DNA from: Paracoccus sp. JM45
GTDB lineage: Bacteria > Pseudomonadota > Alphaproteobacteria > Rhodobacterales > Rhodobacteraceae
Direction: 5' to 3'
Length of the DNA: 64,000 nt
Assembly: GCF_003590715.1 (NCBI RefSeq)
Contig: NZ_QQVY01000004.1
Coordinates: 248,001 to 312,000 of the forward strand
In this document: in pieces, positions 54,855 to 62,816 of the stretch
Layout: every line of letters starts with the position of its first letter
How positions within the stretch are numbered: position 1 is the stretch's first letter
The notes under the pieces: model-generated
What the model saw: only the letters and a program-made list of their open reading frames with translations
The model's database searches: none
Told to the model about the DNA's origin: nothing
Program-made: the position numbers and the translations under genes

Positions 54855-55637
54855 TTAAAGTGCCGTCCAGCCGCCATCGACGCTGATTGTCGTGCCGGTA
54901 ATCTGGGCCGCTGCATCGCTGCACAAGAAGACCGCCGTATCGCCCAATTCATCGGTCGTGGCGAATTCCTTCGAGGGTTGGCGCTCCAGCAGAACCTTCT
55001 CGATCACCTCGTCACGGTCCATGTCGTATTTCTTCATGGTGTCGGGAATCTGCGATTCCACCAATGGCGTAAGGACATACCCCGGGCAGATGGCGTTACA
55101 GGTGATCGGCTCACGTGCGGTTTCCAGACCGGTCACCTTACTAAGCCCGACGATGCCATGCTTGGCGGCCACATAGGCCGATTTGAAAGGACTTGCCGTC
55201 AGACCGTGGGCGGATGCGATGTTGATGATCCTGCCCCAGCCCGCTTCTCGCATCACGGGCAATGCTGCCGCTGTGGTGTGGAATGCCGAAGACAGGTTGA
55301 TTGCAATGATCGCATCCCATTTTTCGCTGGGAAAATCGGGGATTGCGGCAACATGCTGGATGCCGGCGTTATTGATCAGGATATCGCATGCACCTGCTTT
55401 TTCGACCAGCATGCGGCACTGATCCCCTTTGGACATATCGGCGCTGATATAGCGGACGTTGACGCCATATTCGTCCGCCAGCTTTTCGGCCAGCTGATGA
55501 TCCTCGTCAGTGTCTGTAAAGCTGTTCAGCACCACGTCAGCGCCCGCTTTTGCCAGACGATGGGCCACGCCCAGCCCGATACCGGAATTCGATCCGGTGA
55601 TGATTGCGGTCTTGCCAGTCAGGAATTTTTCGAACAT
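54855..55637 (-). CDS. bdhA: 3-hydroxybutyrate dehydrogenase
   Basis: A 260-residue SDR enzyme oxidising D-3-hydroxybutyrate to acetoacetate, for use of PHB stores. NAD-binding GSNSGIGLG (about 16-24), NNAG (about 88), catalytic Ser in NIASAHGL (about 140), Tyr-Lys in YVAAKHG (about 155-159) and PGYVLTPLVE (about 187) are typical of BdhA. The start has GAGCAGC, not a clear SD. A candidate small RNA or terminated leader lies 75 bp upstream. Confidence 0.92.
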   Translation of the reverse strand: MFEKFLTGKTAIITGSNSGIGLGVAHRLAKAGADVVLNSFTDTDEDHQLAEKLADEYGVNVRYISADMSKGDQCRMLVEKAGACDILINNAGIQHVAAIPDFPSEKWDAIIAINLSSAFHTTAAALPVMREAGWGRIINIASAHGLTASPFKSAYVAAKHGIVGLSKVTGLETAREPITCNAICPGYVLTPLVESQIPDTMKKYDMDRDEVIEKVLLERQPSKEFATTDELGDTAVFLCSDAAAQITGTTISVDGGWTAL

Positions 55638-55711
55638 CGGCTGCTCCTTGGGTTGGCCGCGACCTTTGGCCGTTCTGGACCTTCGGTCGATGTTGCACCC
55701 GCAGCATGGTC

Positions 55712-55786
55712 AAAAAAAAACGCCCGCACAAGGCGGGCGTAAGTCTTGAGGCAGGTTTCATACAGGCAAGAAACCTATCGAGCAGT
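55712..55786 (-). ncRNA. Candidate small RNA (about 75 nt) upstream of bdhA
   Basis: The RNA would start near 55786, seven nt after a sigma-70-like -10 box. It contains a hairpin AGGTTTC / GAAACCT (55753-55759 with 55770-55776) and ends in a perfect Rho-independent terminator, ACGCCCGC-5 nt-GCGGGCGT, followed by eight or nine T (to 55712). No ORF is visible in it. No known family is recognised. It could be a trans-acting sRNA or a terminated 5' leader of bdhA. Confidence 0.6.
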
Positions 55787-55792
55787 AAGTCT

Positions 55793-55821
55793 TTTATACG
55801 CGAGGAACCGCCCGAGTCCAA
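55793..55821 (-). promoter_or_regulatory. Sigma-70-type promoter of the candidate small RNA
   Basis: Minus strand TTGGAC (55816-55821), 17-nt spacer, TATAAA (55793-55798). Spacing is ideal and both boxes are close to consensus, unusual for this GC-rich window. Confidence 0.65.
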
Positions 55822-55872
55822 CAGAGTTCTTGCCCCTTTGGTTGACGCCCGCTTGGTGAGGCTGTTGTTATC

Positions 55873-57762
55873 ATGGCCAAACAACGACAATCGGGGCCGC
55901 TGGTGATGCGAATCTTAAAAATCCTTAACAAATGCACATCGAGGGGGGCCCTGCCCGCGATGGCCGCCATGTTCGTCGGTGTTGCATCAATGCCGCTGGC
56001 AACCCTTGCAGATCCCGCGCATGGCCTTGCAATGTATGGGAAACCTGCGCTTGCCGAAGATTTTACGCATCTTCCCTATGCAAATCCCGAGGCGACAGAA
56101 GGCGGTGCGATTCGGCTGGCAGAACCGGGGGGGTTTGATTCACTCAAGCCATGGGTTCTGAAAGGAAATCCTGCATGGGGGGTCGGCATCCATGTGGCCG
56201 AGTCGCTGATGATGCGGTCGATTGACGAACCTTTTACCGTTTACGGCCTTCTGGCCGAAACAATCGACACTGCCCCCGACCGTTCATGGGTCGAATTCAC
56301 CCTGCGCCCCGAGGCCCGCTTTTCCGATGGCAGCCCTGTCACTGTCGAAGATGTGATATGGTCTTACCAAACCTTGGGCACGCAGGGGCATCCCCGTTAC
56401 TTGGGGGCGTGGTCGAAAGTGTCGAAAATGGAACAGACCGGCCCGCGCAGCATCCGCTTTACCTTTAACGAAATGGACCGCGAACTGCCTTTGCTGATGG
56501 GCCTGCGGCCGATTCTGAAAAAGGCCCAATGGGAAGGCCAGGACTTCAGTGATTCCAGCATGGAACCCCCGATCGGCACCGGCCCCTATGTGGTGGACCG
56601 CGTCGATCCGGGCCGTTCGATCACGTTCAAACGCAATCCTGATTACTGGGGCAAGGATCTGCCCCTGATGGCGGGGCTGAACAATCTTGATACGATCCGT
56701 TATGACTATTTTGGCGATGCCAATGCGATGTTCGAGGCTTTCAAGGCAGGCGAAGTGAACGTCTGGCGTGAACTCTCGGCGCAGAAATGGGCCAGTGAAT
56801 ACAACTTCCCCTTGGCCACATCCGGACAGATCGTCCAGTCGGATATCGGCAACGAACGCCCTTCGGGGATCATGGGGCTGGTGATGAACACCCGCAATCC
56901 GATCTTTGATGACTGGCGCGTGCGGCAGGCCATGATCGAGATGTTCAATTACCGCTTTATCAACAATACACTGAATGGTGGGTCGGATCCGCGCATTACG
57001 TCCTATTTCTCGAATTCTGTGCTTGGGATGGAGGATGGTCCCGCAACAGGCCGCGTGGCCGAACTGTTGGCCCCCTTTGCCCATGACCTGCCCCAAGGCA
57101 CATTGGAAGGATACACCCTGCCCGAAGGCAGCGACCGTTCCATGGACCGCCCCGCCATCCGTCGCGCCATGGCGCTGATGAAGGATGCGGGCTGGACGGT
57201 TCAGGACGGACGGCTGGCCAATGATCAGGGGCAGCCCTTCACCTTTGAAATTCTGCTGAACCAGTCGGGGTCTGCCATGCGGTCGGGGTCGGAAACCCAG
57301 CAGATCGTGAATATCTATATCGAGGCATTACGCCCGCTTGGCATAACTCCGCGCATTACCCTGCTGGATTCAGCACAATATATTGAACGCACGAACAATT
57401 ACCAATTCGACATGACATGGTATGAGCGTGGCTTGTCGCTGTCGCCTGGAAACGAACAGCGTCTTTATTGGGGCGCTGACGGTGTCACCACACCGGGCAG
57501 CCGGAACTGGATGGGCATGGACAGCCCCGCAGCCGAGGCGATGATTGACGCGATGGTCACCTCAAAAACCAGCGAGGATTTCACCGCCGCTGTGCATGCG
57601 TTGGACCGCGTCCTGACCGCCGGACGCTATGTGATCCCCGTCAGCTTTTCGCCCTTTTCGCGGTTGGCCCATTCGGACAGCCTAAAATATCCCCAAGAAT
57701 TACCCATCTACGGAGACTGGCCGGGATTTTTACCGGAAGTTTGGTGGCAGGAGACGAACTGA
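55873..57762 (+). CDS. Extracellular solute-binding protein, family 5 (YejA-like)
   Basis: A 629-residue periplasmic binding protein. The signal peptide is about 15-45 (hydrophobic ALPAMAAMFVGVASMPLATLA). Family blocks are EGGAIRLAEPGGFDSLKPWVLKG, FTLRPEARFSDGSPVTVEDVIWSY (about 140) and GTGPYVVDRVDPGRSITFKRNPDYWG (about 238). These match SBP_bac_5, and the size fits YejA-type oligopeptide binding. Start may be ATG 55873 or 55906 (MRILKI). No permeases are adjacent. Its TGA overlaps the entericidin ATG (TGATG). Confidence 0.85.
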   Translation: MAKQRQSGPLVMRILKILNKCTSRGALPAMAAMFVGVASMPLATLADPAHGLAMYGKPALAEDFTHLPYANPEATEGGAIRLAEPGGFDSLKPWVLKGNPAWGVGIHVAESLMMRSIDEPFTVYGLLAETIDTAPDRSWVEFTLRPEARFSDGSPVTVEDVIWSYQTLGTQGHPRYLGAWSKVSKMEQTGPRSIRFTFNEMDRELPLLMGLRPILKKAQWEGQDFSDSSMEPPIGTGPYVVDRVDPGRSITFKRNPDYWGKDLPLMAGLNNLDTIRYDYFGDANAMFEAFKAGEVNVWRELSAQKWASEYNFPLATSGQIVQSDIGNERPSGIMGLVMNTRNPIFDDWRVRQAMIEMFNYRFINNTLNGGSDPRITSYFSNSVLGMEDGPATGRVAELLAPFAHDLPQGTLEGYTLPEGSDRSMDRPAIRRAMALMKDAGWTVQDGRLANDQGQPFTFEILLNQSGSAMRSGSETQQIVNIYIEALRPLGITPRITLLDSAQYIERTNNYQFDMTWYERGLSLSPGNEQRLYWGADGVTTPGSRNWMGMDSPAAEAMIDAMVTSKTSEDFTAAVHALDRVLTAGRYVIPVSFSPFSRLAHSDSLKYPQELPIYGDWPGFLPEVWWQETN

Positions 57763-57893
57763 TGCGCATGTTTTGGGTTACATTGCTGGCCTGTGGAATA
57801 CTGGCCGGATGCAACACCGTCGCCGGCGTCGGCGAGGATATTACCGGAGTCGCCCGCTGGTCCCAAGGCGGCATATCCGGAGGAGGTTATTGA
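57762..57893 (+). CDS. Entericidin EcnA/B-family lipoprotein
   Basis: A 43-residue lipoprotein. The signal sequence MRMFWVTLLACGILAGC ends in a LAGC lipobox at C17, and CNTVAGVGEDI is the entericidin motif. Entericidins are small membrane toxin/antidote lipoproteins in E. coli; in alphaproteobacteria most are unstudied. Start and stop are both TGATG overlaps with the neighbours. The last codons (SGGGY) are encoded by the strong SD of the next gene. Confidence 0.8.
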   Translation: MRMFWVTLLACGILAGCNTVAGVGEDITGVARWSQGGISGGGY

Positions 57894-58228
57894 TGAAGTG
57901 GCACCACGTTAAAGAAAACTGGTCTGCCTTCTACGAGGCAATCATCGACAAGTGGCCTCAGGTAGATGAGAGCGACTTGGACGAGATCGACGGCGACCAG
58001 CGCGCTTTTCTTGAGTATCTAACCGAAACCACCGGTCAGGAACCCGAAGAAATCCGCGAGGAAGTCCGCGAATGGCTGATCGGAGAGATCCCGTCGGACA
58101 TTGTCATGGACCCCAGCCATGACAACCATTCGATCGCGCTCAGCGCCAAATATGTGAACGAGGGCGAAGACGAATACAGCGACGATGCCGCTTTCGGGGA
58201 TGATGGCGAAAGCCCCGACGACGACTGA
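57893..58228 (+). CDS. CsbD-like stress protein with acidic C-terminal tail
   Basis: A 111-residue protein. Residues 1-60 fit the CsbD pattern (MKWHHVKENWSAFYEAIIDKWPQVDESDLDEIDGDQRAFLEYL) with a mirrored helix pair. Residues 60-111 are very acidic, ending DDD, and are not part of usual CsbD. A GGAGGAGG SD precedes ATG 57893. CsbD-type proteins are general-stress induced but of unknown function. It is coupled to the entericidin gene. Confidence 0.7.
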   Translation: MKWHHVKENWSAFYEAIIDKWPQVDESDLDEIDGDQRAFLEYLTETTGQEPEEIREEVREWLIGEIPSDIVMDPSHDNHSIALSAKYVNEGEDEYSDDAAFGDDGESPDDD

Positions 58229-58243
58229 TTGCCAGACAAAGCT

Positions 58244-58276
58244 GCCGCCCCACCCCGATCAACAGGGTCGGGCGGC
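58244..58276 (+). terminator. Hairpin after the CsbD-like gene
   Basis: GCCGCCC-C-ACCC pairs with GGGT-C-GGGCGGC (11 bp with one C-C mismatch), loop 9 nt, 15 bp after the stop. There is no T-run, so it may protect the 3' end rather than terminate. Confidence 0.5.
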
Positions 58277-58457
58277 GCAATTCAAAGACCATAGAACTGG
58301 GTAATATCTGCAAGACCGACAGGATTTATTCTTGTCACATCACCGCGAAGACACGTGAATGGTATCTAATTGGCGCCAGAAGGGTTGAGGTTATGTCGGG
58401 CATCTGACAAATGCTGCCCGCTTACAGATCGGACTGACGGACAAAGGGGCCGGGACC

Positions 58458-59345
58458 GTGTCAAGCACTCTGAAAATCGCGTTGGGCAGTATTGTCATCG
58501 GCTTGCTGGTACTTGGCCTCAAGACGCTGGCATGGCAGGTGACCGGATCGGTCGCATTGCTATCCGATGCACTGGAAAGCACGGTGAATGTCGCCACGGC
58601 GCTGGCCGCTGTCATCGCCATCCGTGTCGCACAACGTCCCGCCGATCAGGGCCACCCTTACGGGCATCACAAAGCCGAATTCTTCAGCGCCGTGCTGGAA
58701 GGCGTGCTGATTATCGTCGCAGCCTTATTGATCCTGCACGAGGCGTGGCAGGTGTTCCAGAACCCCCGCCCCATCAGTGGCGCCGGTCCCGGTCTAGCCA
58801 TCAACGCGGTGGCAGGTGTTATCAATGCGGCATGGTGCAGCGTGTTGATCCGCCACGGACGGCGCTTGCGGTCCCCTGCACTTGTCGCGGACGGCAAACA
58901 TCTGTTCAGCGATGTGATTTCGTCCGCTGGGGTGATGCTGGGGGTCGGGTTGTCAGTCGCCACGGGCTGGTGGGTGCTGGACCCCGCATTGGCGATGCTG
59001 GTGGGGGTGAACATTCTCTGGTCGGGCTGGAAGGTCATGACCGCGTCGCTGTCTGGATTGATGGATGAAGCGGTGCCCCCCCAAACCCTGAACGTCATCA
59101 GGGATATTATTTCGGACAAAGCAACCGGCGCGATCGAGGCCCATGACCTGCGGACCCGTCACGCAGGCGCTGTCACCTTTATCGACTTCCATCTGGTGGT
59201 GGACGGGCACACCACGGTCTGTGACGCCCATGACATTTGCGACCGGATCGAGGCATCGCTAAAGTCGCGCCTGCCGGATGCCCAGATTACCATCCATGTC
59301 GAACCGGAACACCAAGCCAAACATTCCGGCGTTCTGGTGATTTAG
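58458..59345 (+). CDS. Cation diffusion facilitator (CDF) transporter
   Basis: A 295-residue metal exporter with six helices and a C-terminal cytoplasmic domain. The metal-site motif in helix 2 is LLSDALESTVN (about 33-43) with Asp and Glu. Helix 5 has DGKHLFSDVISS (about 145). The C-terminal VTFIDFHLVVDGHTTV..HIHVEPE has the CDF zinc-binding fold. The start is GTG 58458 with a GGGAC upstream; the substrate (Zn, Fe or Mn) is not decided. Its stop overlaps the xthA stop on the other strand. Confidence 0.87.
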   Translation: MSSTLKIALGSIVIGLLVLGLKTLAWQVTGSVALLSDALESTVNVATALAAVIAIRVAQRPADQGHPYGHHKAEFFSAVLEGVLIIVAALLILHEAWQVFQNPRPISGAGPGLAINAVAGVINAAWCSVLIRHGRRLRSPALVADGKHLFSDVISSAGVMLGVGLSVATGWWVLDPALAMLVGVNILWSGWKVMTASLSGLMDEAVPPQTLNVIRDIISDKATGAIEAHDLRTRHAGAVTFIDFHLVVDGHTTVCDAHDICDRIEASLKSRLPDAQITIHVEPEHQAKHSGVLVI

Positions 59346-60127
59346 GCGTCCAGCAGAACCCAGACCGGCACGTGATCACTGGGTTTTTCGCCCGCCCGCG
59401 CATCGCGGTCGACACCGGTATCCTGCATCAGATCTGCCGCTTGCGGTGACAGCAGCATGTGATCGATGCGGATACCGTCATCCTTGTTCCACGCACCCGC
59501 CTGATAATCCCAGAAAGTGAACGGCCCACGGGTGCCCCAAGGATCACGGGCACGGATCGCCTCGGTCCAGCCCTGATTCAGAATGGTGCGGAAGGCGGCG
59601 CGGCTTTCTGGCAAGAACAGCGCATCATCCACCCATTTCTGCGGGCTGGCGGCGTCGCGCGCCTCGGGGATGATATTGTAGTCGCCCAGCATGACCGCAG
59701 GCATTTCCATTGCCAGCAGTTCCGCCGCACGAAGGCGCAGACGTTCCATCCATGCCAGCTTATAGTCATATTTCGGACCGGGTACGGGATTGCCATTGGG
59801 CAGATACAACCCCGCAATCCGCACGGCCTTGTCACCAACAACTGTCGCCTCGATATAGCGGGCCTGTTCGTCACTGTCATCGCCGGGCAGGCCACGGGTC
59901 ACATCCTCAAGCGGCAGCTTGGAAAAGATCGCGACGCCGTTGAACCCCTTCTGACCGTGGGTTTCGACCATCCATCCCAGGTCCTCGAAATGTTCGCGGG
60001 GGAAGGCCTCGTCGATGGATTTGATTTCCTGAAGGACCACCACATCGGCATCCGTCTGGTCCAGCCAGTCGGTCAGCGCCTGAATGCGTGCCTTCACGCC
60101 ATTGATATTGAAGCTTGCGATTTTCAT
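59342..60127 (-). CDS. xthA: Exodeoxyribonuclease III
   Basis: A 261-residue AP endonuclease/3'-exonuclease of base excision repair. Catalytic motifs: SFNINGVKAR (5-14), LQEIKS (about 33-38), LYLPNG (about 109), LGDYNIIPE (about 148-156), WNKDDGIRIDHMLLS (about 222) and the final SDHVPVW. ATG 60127 is the family start; the long upstream open frame is the shadow of the adjacent gene. SD weak. Confidence 0.93.
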   Translation of the reverse strand: MKIASFNINGVKARIQALTDWLDQTDADVVVLQEIKSIDEAFPREHFEDLGWMVETHGQKGFNGVAIFSKLPLEDVTRGLPGDDSDEQARYIEATVVGDKAVRIAGLYLPNGNPVPGPKYDYKLAWMERLRLRAAELLAMEMPAVMLGDYNIIPEARDAASPQKWVDDALFLPESRAAFRTILNQGWTEAIRARDPWGTRGPFTFWDYQAGAWNKDDGIRIDHMLLSPQAADLMQDTGVDRDARAGEKPSDHVPVWVLLDA

Positions 60128-60179
60128 AGGCGCATCTTTAGCGTGGCGCATATATTTGGCAACCGGAACCGGAGAGAAG

Positions 60180-60716
60180 ATGCCCATGTTACGCGCCCTG
60201 ATCCTGATGATCGCGCTGCTGCCCACGGCCGGTCTGGCGGACAGCCGTCCTGTTACGGGCATCCTTACCAAGAACAACCCGCTGCCCGCGACGATCCCTT
60301 TGCAAGTCCGCACGATTGTCGGTCATGATTTTTTCGTGGCGTTAAGCGATCAGGACAGCGGTGAACCCGTGATCAGCGGCTACATCCGTGGGGGCGAATT
60401 CTTCCGCCTGCTGGTCCCGCCCGGCGATCATCTGGTGACGATTACCGTGGGGCAGCCTGACGACTGGCAAGGCTCGGAAAAGGGCTTTGGCACCACTATC
60501 GATACGGTGAACCTGCCTTTAACCTTTGCCATCACAGGTCGCAGCAGGCGGCAGGGGCATCAAATCACGCTGCGGATACAGGATGGCAGTTTGATGATGG
60601 CGGCTTTGCAGGATCAGGCCATTTGCCAGTTCGCCACATGGCAAAACGTGAACCCGACGCCGCCGCTGCGGGATCTGGACCTGCGCCTGACCACCCGCAG
60701 CGTTTTTTGCGGCTGA
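60180..60716 (+). CDS. Putative periplasmic protein of unknown function
   Basis: A 178-residue protein with a signal peptide (residues 1-20, cleavage after GLA-DS). The mature part is beta-rich with one or two Cys pairs near the end (QAICQ, VFCG), possibly a disulfide. No family is recognised. GGAGAG gives 60180 or 60186 as the start. Its stop directly abuts the erpA stop on the other strand. Confidence 0.6.
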   Translation: MPMLRALILMIALLPTAGLADSRPVTGILTKNNPLPATIPLQVRTIVGHDFFVALSDQDSGEPVISGYIRGGEFFRLLVPPGDHLVTITVGQPDDWQGSEKGFGTTIDTVNLPLTFAITGRSRRQGHQITLRIQDGSLMMAALQDQAICQFATWQNVNPTPPLRDLDLRLTTRSVFCG

Positions 60717-61040
60717 TTACATCGAAAATGACGTCCCGCACCCGCAGCTGCTGGAAGCGTTCGGATTCTCGATCACAAAGCGCGCACCGATCAGCTCATC
60801 CGTAAAATCGATCACTGCGCCTGCAAGAAACGGTAGCGAAACCGGATCGACGACAACACGTTGTCCTTCGCTTTCAAGGATCAGATCATCATCCTCGGGC
60901 TGGTCGAAGCGGATGTCATACTGGAACCCCGAACAGCCGCCACCCAGCACGGCCACCCGCAAGGGCACACCGTCGCGGTCGGCATTGATCTGGGCAAGGC
61001 GCTGGAACGCGCGTTCTGTAACTTTTGGCGGCAGATTCAT
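60717..61040 (-). CDS. erpA: Iron-sulfur cluster insertion protein ErpA
   Basis: A 107-residue A-type carrier. The three cluster cysteines are visible: C36 in LGGGCSGFQYD and C100/C102 in SSCGCGTSF. It delivers Fe-S clusters to apo-enzymes. Divergent from dgt with a 76-bp gap. Confidence 0.93.
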   Translation of the reverse strand: MNLPPKVTERAFQRLAQINADRDGVPLRVAVLGGGCSGFQYDIRFDQPEDDDLILESEGQRVVVDPVSLPFLAGAVIDFTDELIGARFVIENPNASSSCGCGTSFSM

Positions 61041-61116
61041 GGCGCTTTCCCGTTTTCGTCCCTAGGTTTGGAATATAGGCTTTCTATCTTACTCTCGCAA
61101 GGAAGGGCCCTGCCCC

Positions 61117-62280
61117 GTGACTGCTTTCGCGCCTTATGCCTGCCAGCCTGCCGACAGCCGCGGCCGTCTGCATGATGAAAAACTGTCGACATTCCGTTCC
61201 CCATGGCAGCGCGACCGTGACCGGATCATCCATTCCAGCGGCTTTCGCCGCCTGAAGCATAAAACACAGGTCTTTGTCGAACAGGACGGCGACGCCTATC
61301 GCGGCGATTATTTCCGCACGCGCCTGACCCATACGATCGAGGTGGCGCAGGTTGCCCGCACCATCGCCGGTGCGCTGGACCTGAACACCGATCTGGCCGA
61401 AACCGTTGCGCTGGCCCATGACCTTGGCCACCCGCCCTTTGGTCATACCGGCGAAGACGCGCTGGCGGAACTGATGGCCCCATACGGCGGCTTTGATCAC
61501 AATGCCCAAGCACTGCGGATCGTGACCAAGCTGGAACGCCATTACGCCGATTTCGACGGGCTGAACCTGACGTGGGAAAGCCTTGAAGGCATTGCCAAAC
61601 ATAACGGCCCGATCACCGGCGATCTGCCCTATGCGCTGGCCGATGTGAATGACCAATGGGATCTGGAACTGCACACCAATGCCAGCGCCGAGGCGCAGGT
61701 CGCCGCGGTCGCCGATGATATCGCCTATAACCACCATGACCTGCATGACGGATTGCGGGCCGAATTGTTCACCGAAGCCGATCTGGCCGAACTGCCCATT
61801 ATCGGTCCCGCCTTCGCCGAGGTGGACCGCCTTTACCCCGACCTTGACCCCACCCGCCGCCGGTACGAGGCATTGCGCCGCGTCTTTGGCGTCATGGTCG
61901 AGGATGTGATCGCCGTCGCCCAGAACCGTCTGGCAGGGCTGCAACCGCAGTCCGTGGATGACATCCGGAATATGGACGGCCCGATCATCCGCTTTTCCAA
62001 GCCGGTCTATCAGAACATCAAGGCGATCAAATCCTTTCTGTTCCAGCGGATGTACCGCGCGCCTTCCGTCATCGTCGAACGCGACAATGTCACCAAGATG
62101 CTGGAAGACCTGTTCCCTCTGTTTCTGGAAAACCCTGCCATGCTGCCCGATCAATGGGGCACAATGGCGCGTTCCATGAATGACCGCACCCAACAGGCAC
62201 GTCTGGTTCTGGATTACGTGTCGGGCATGACTGACCGCTATGCCATCGCCGAACACCAGCGCCTGATCGGACATGACTGA
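61117..62280 (+). CDS. dgt: Deoxyguanosinetriphosphate triphosphohydrolase-like protein
   Basis: A 387-residue HD-domain enzyme. The metal site is RLTHTIEVAQVARTIA (about 69), followed by LAHDLGHPPFGHTGEDAL (HD, about 98), then DDIAYNHHDLHDGLRA (about 200). It hydrolyses dNTPs to nucleoside and triphosphate; this shorter type is common in alphaproteobacteria. GTG 61117 is the start, with AAGGAAGG about 10 nt upstream. Confidence 0.92.
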   Translation: MTAFAPYACQPADSRGRLHDEKLSTFRSPWQRDRDRIIHSSGFRRLKHKTQVFVEQDGDAYRGDYFRTRLTHTIEVAQVARTIAGALDLNTDLAETVALAHDLGHPPFGHTGEDALAELMAPYGGFDHNAQALRIVTKLERHYADFDGLNLTWESLEGIAKHNGPITGDLPYALADVNDQWDLELHTNASAEAQVAAVADDIAYNHHDLHDGLRAELFTEADLAELPIIGPAFAEVDRLYPDLDPTRRRYEALRRVFGVMVEDVIAVAQNRLAGLQPQSVDDIRNMDGPIIRFSKPVYQNIKAIKSFLFQRMYRAPSVIVERDNVTKMLEDLFPLFLENPAMLPDQWGTMARSMNDRTQQARLVLDYVSGMTDRYAIAEHQRLIGHD

Positions 62281-62339
62281 ACCAACAGGCATGGGCTTGC
62301 GTTGACCGGACAACATGATGAACAAGGAAGGATCTTGAT

Positions 62340-62762
62340 ATGATCACACGTACTGGTTCTGCAAAATGGGAAGGCGGCCTGAAAGAGGGCAACGGCCAGG
62401 TCTCGACGAAATCCGGCGCCCTTTCGGCGCAGCCCTATGGCTTCAACACCCGCTTCGAAGACAAGCCCGGCACCAATCCGGAAGAACTGATTGGCGCGGC
62501 CCATGCGTCCTGTTTTTCGATGGCATTGGGAATGATGCTGGAACAGGAAGGCGTATCAGGGGTCAAGATCGAAACGACCTGTGATATTTCCATGGACAAA
62601 GAGGGCGACGGTTTTGCTGTCAAGAAAGCCCATTTGACCACGACGATCGCGTCGGATGCCGATGAGGCGAAAGTTCTGGAAATCGCCGGTAAAGCCAAAG
62701 AAGGCTGCCCGATCTCCAAACTGTTGAATGCCGATATCACCATGGATGCCAAGGTCGCCTGA
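62340..62762 (+). CDS. OsmC-family peroxidase
   Basis: A 140-residue OsmC/Ohr-fold protein. The peroxidatic Cys is in HASCFSMALG (about 55-64) and the resolving Cys in GCPISKLL (about 121), the usual pair. FNTRFEDKPGTNPEELIGAA is the family N-terminal block. It reduces organic hydroperoxides. Good SD (AAGGAAGGA) and a strong terminator downstream make it monocistronic or last in a dgt transcript. Confidence 0.93.
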   Translation: MITRTGSAKWEGGLKEGNGQVSTKSGALSAQPYGFNTRFEDKPGTNPEELIGAAHASCFSMALGMMLEQEGVSGVKIETTCDISMDKEGDGFAVKKAHLTTTIASDADEAKVLEIAGKAKEGCPISKLLNADITMDAKVA

Positions 62763-62788
62763 CCTGATCCGGTTTAGAACTGCAAAAC

Positions 62789-62815
62789 GCCGGCGCATCT
62801 GCGCCGGCTTTTTTT
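62789..62815 (+). terminator. Rho-independent terminator after the OsmC gene
   Basis: GCCGGCGC-ATCT-GCGCCGGC (8-bp stem, 4-nt loop) followed by seven T on the plus strand. It also lies at the end of prfC on the minus strand, whose stop begins 2 bp away. Confidence 0.92.
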
Positions 62816-62816
62816 A

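Noticed and set aside
61084..62325. Long minus-strand frame (413 codons) opposite dgt
   Set aside because: Shadow frame; the plus strand has the HD motifs.
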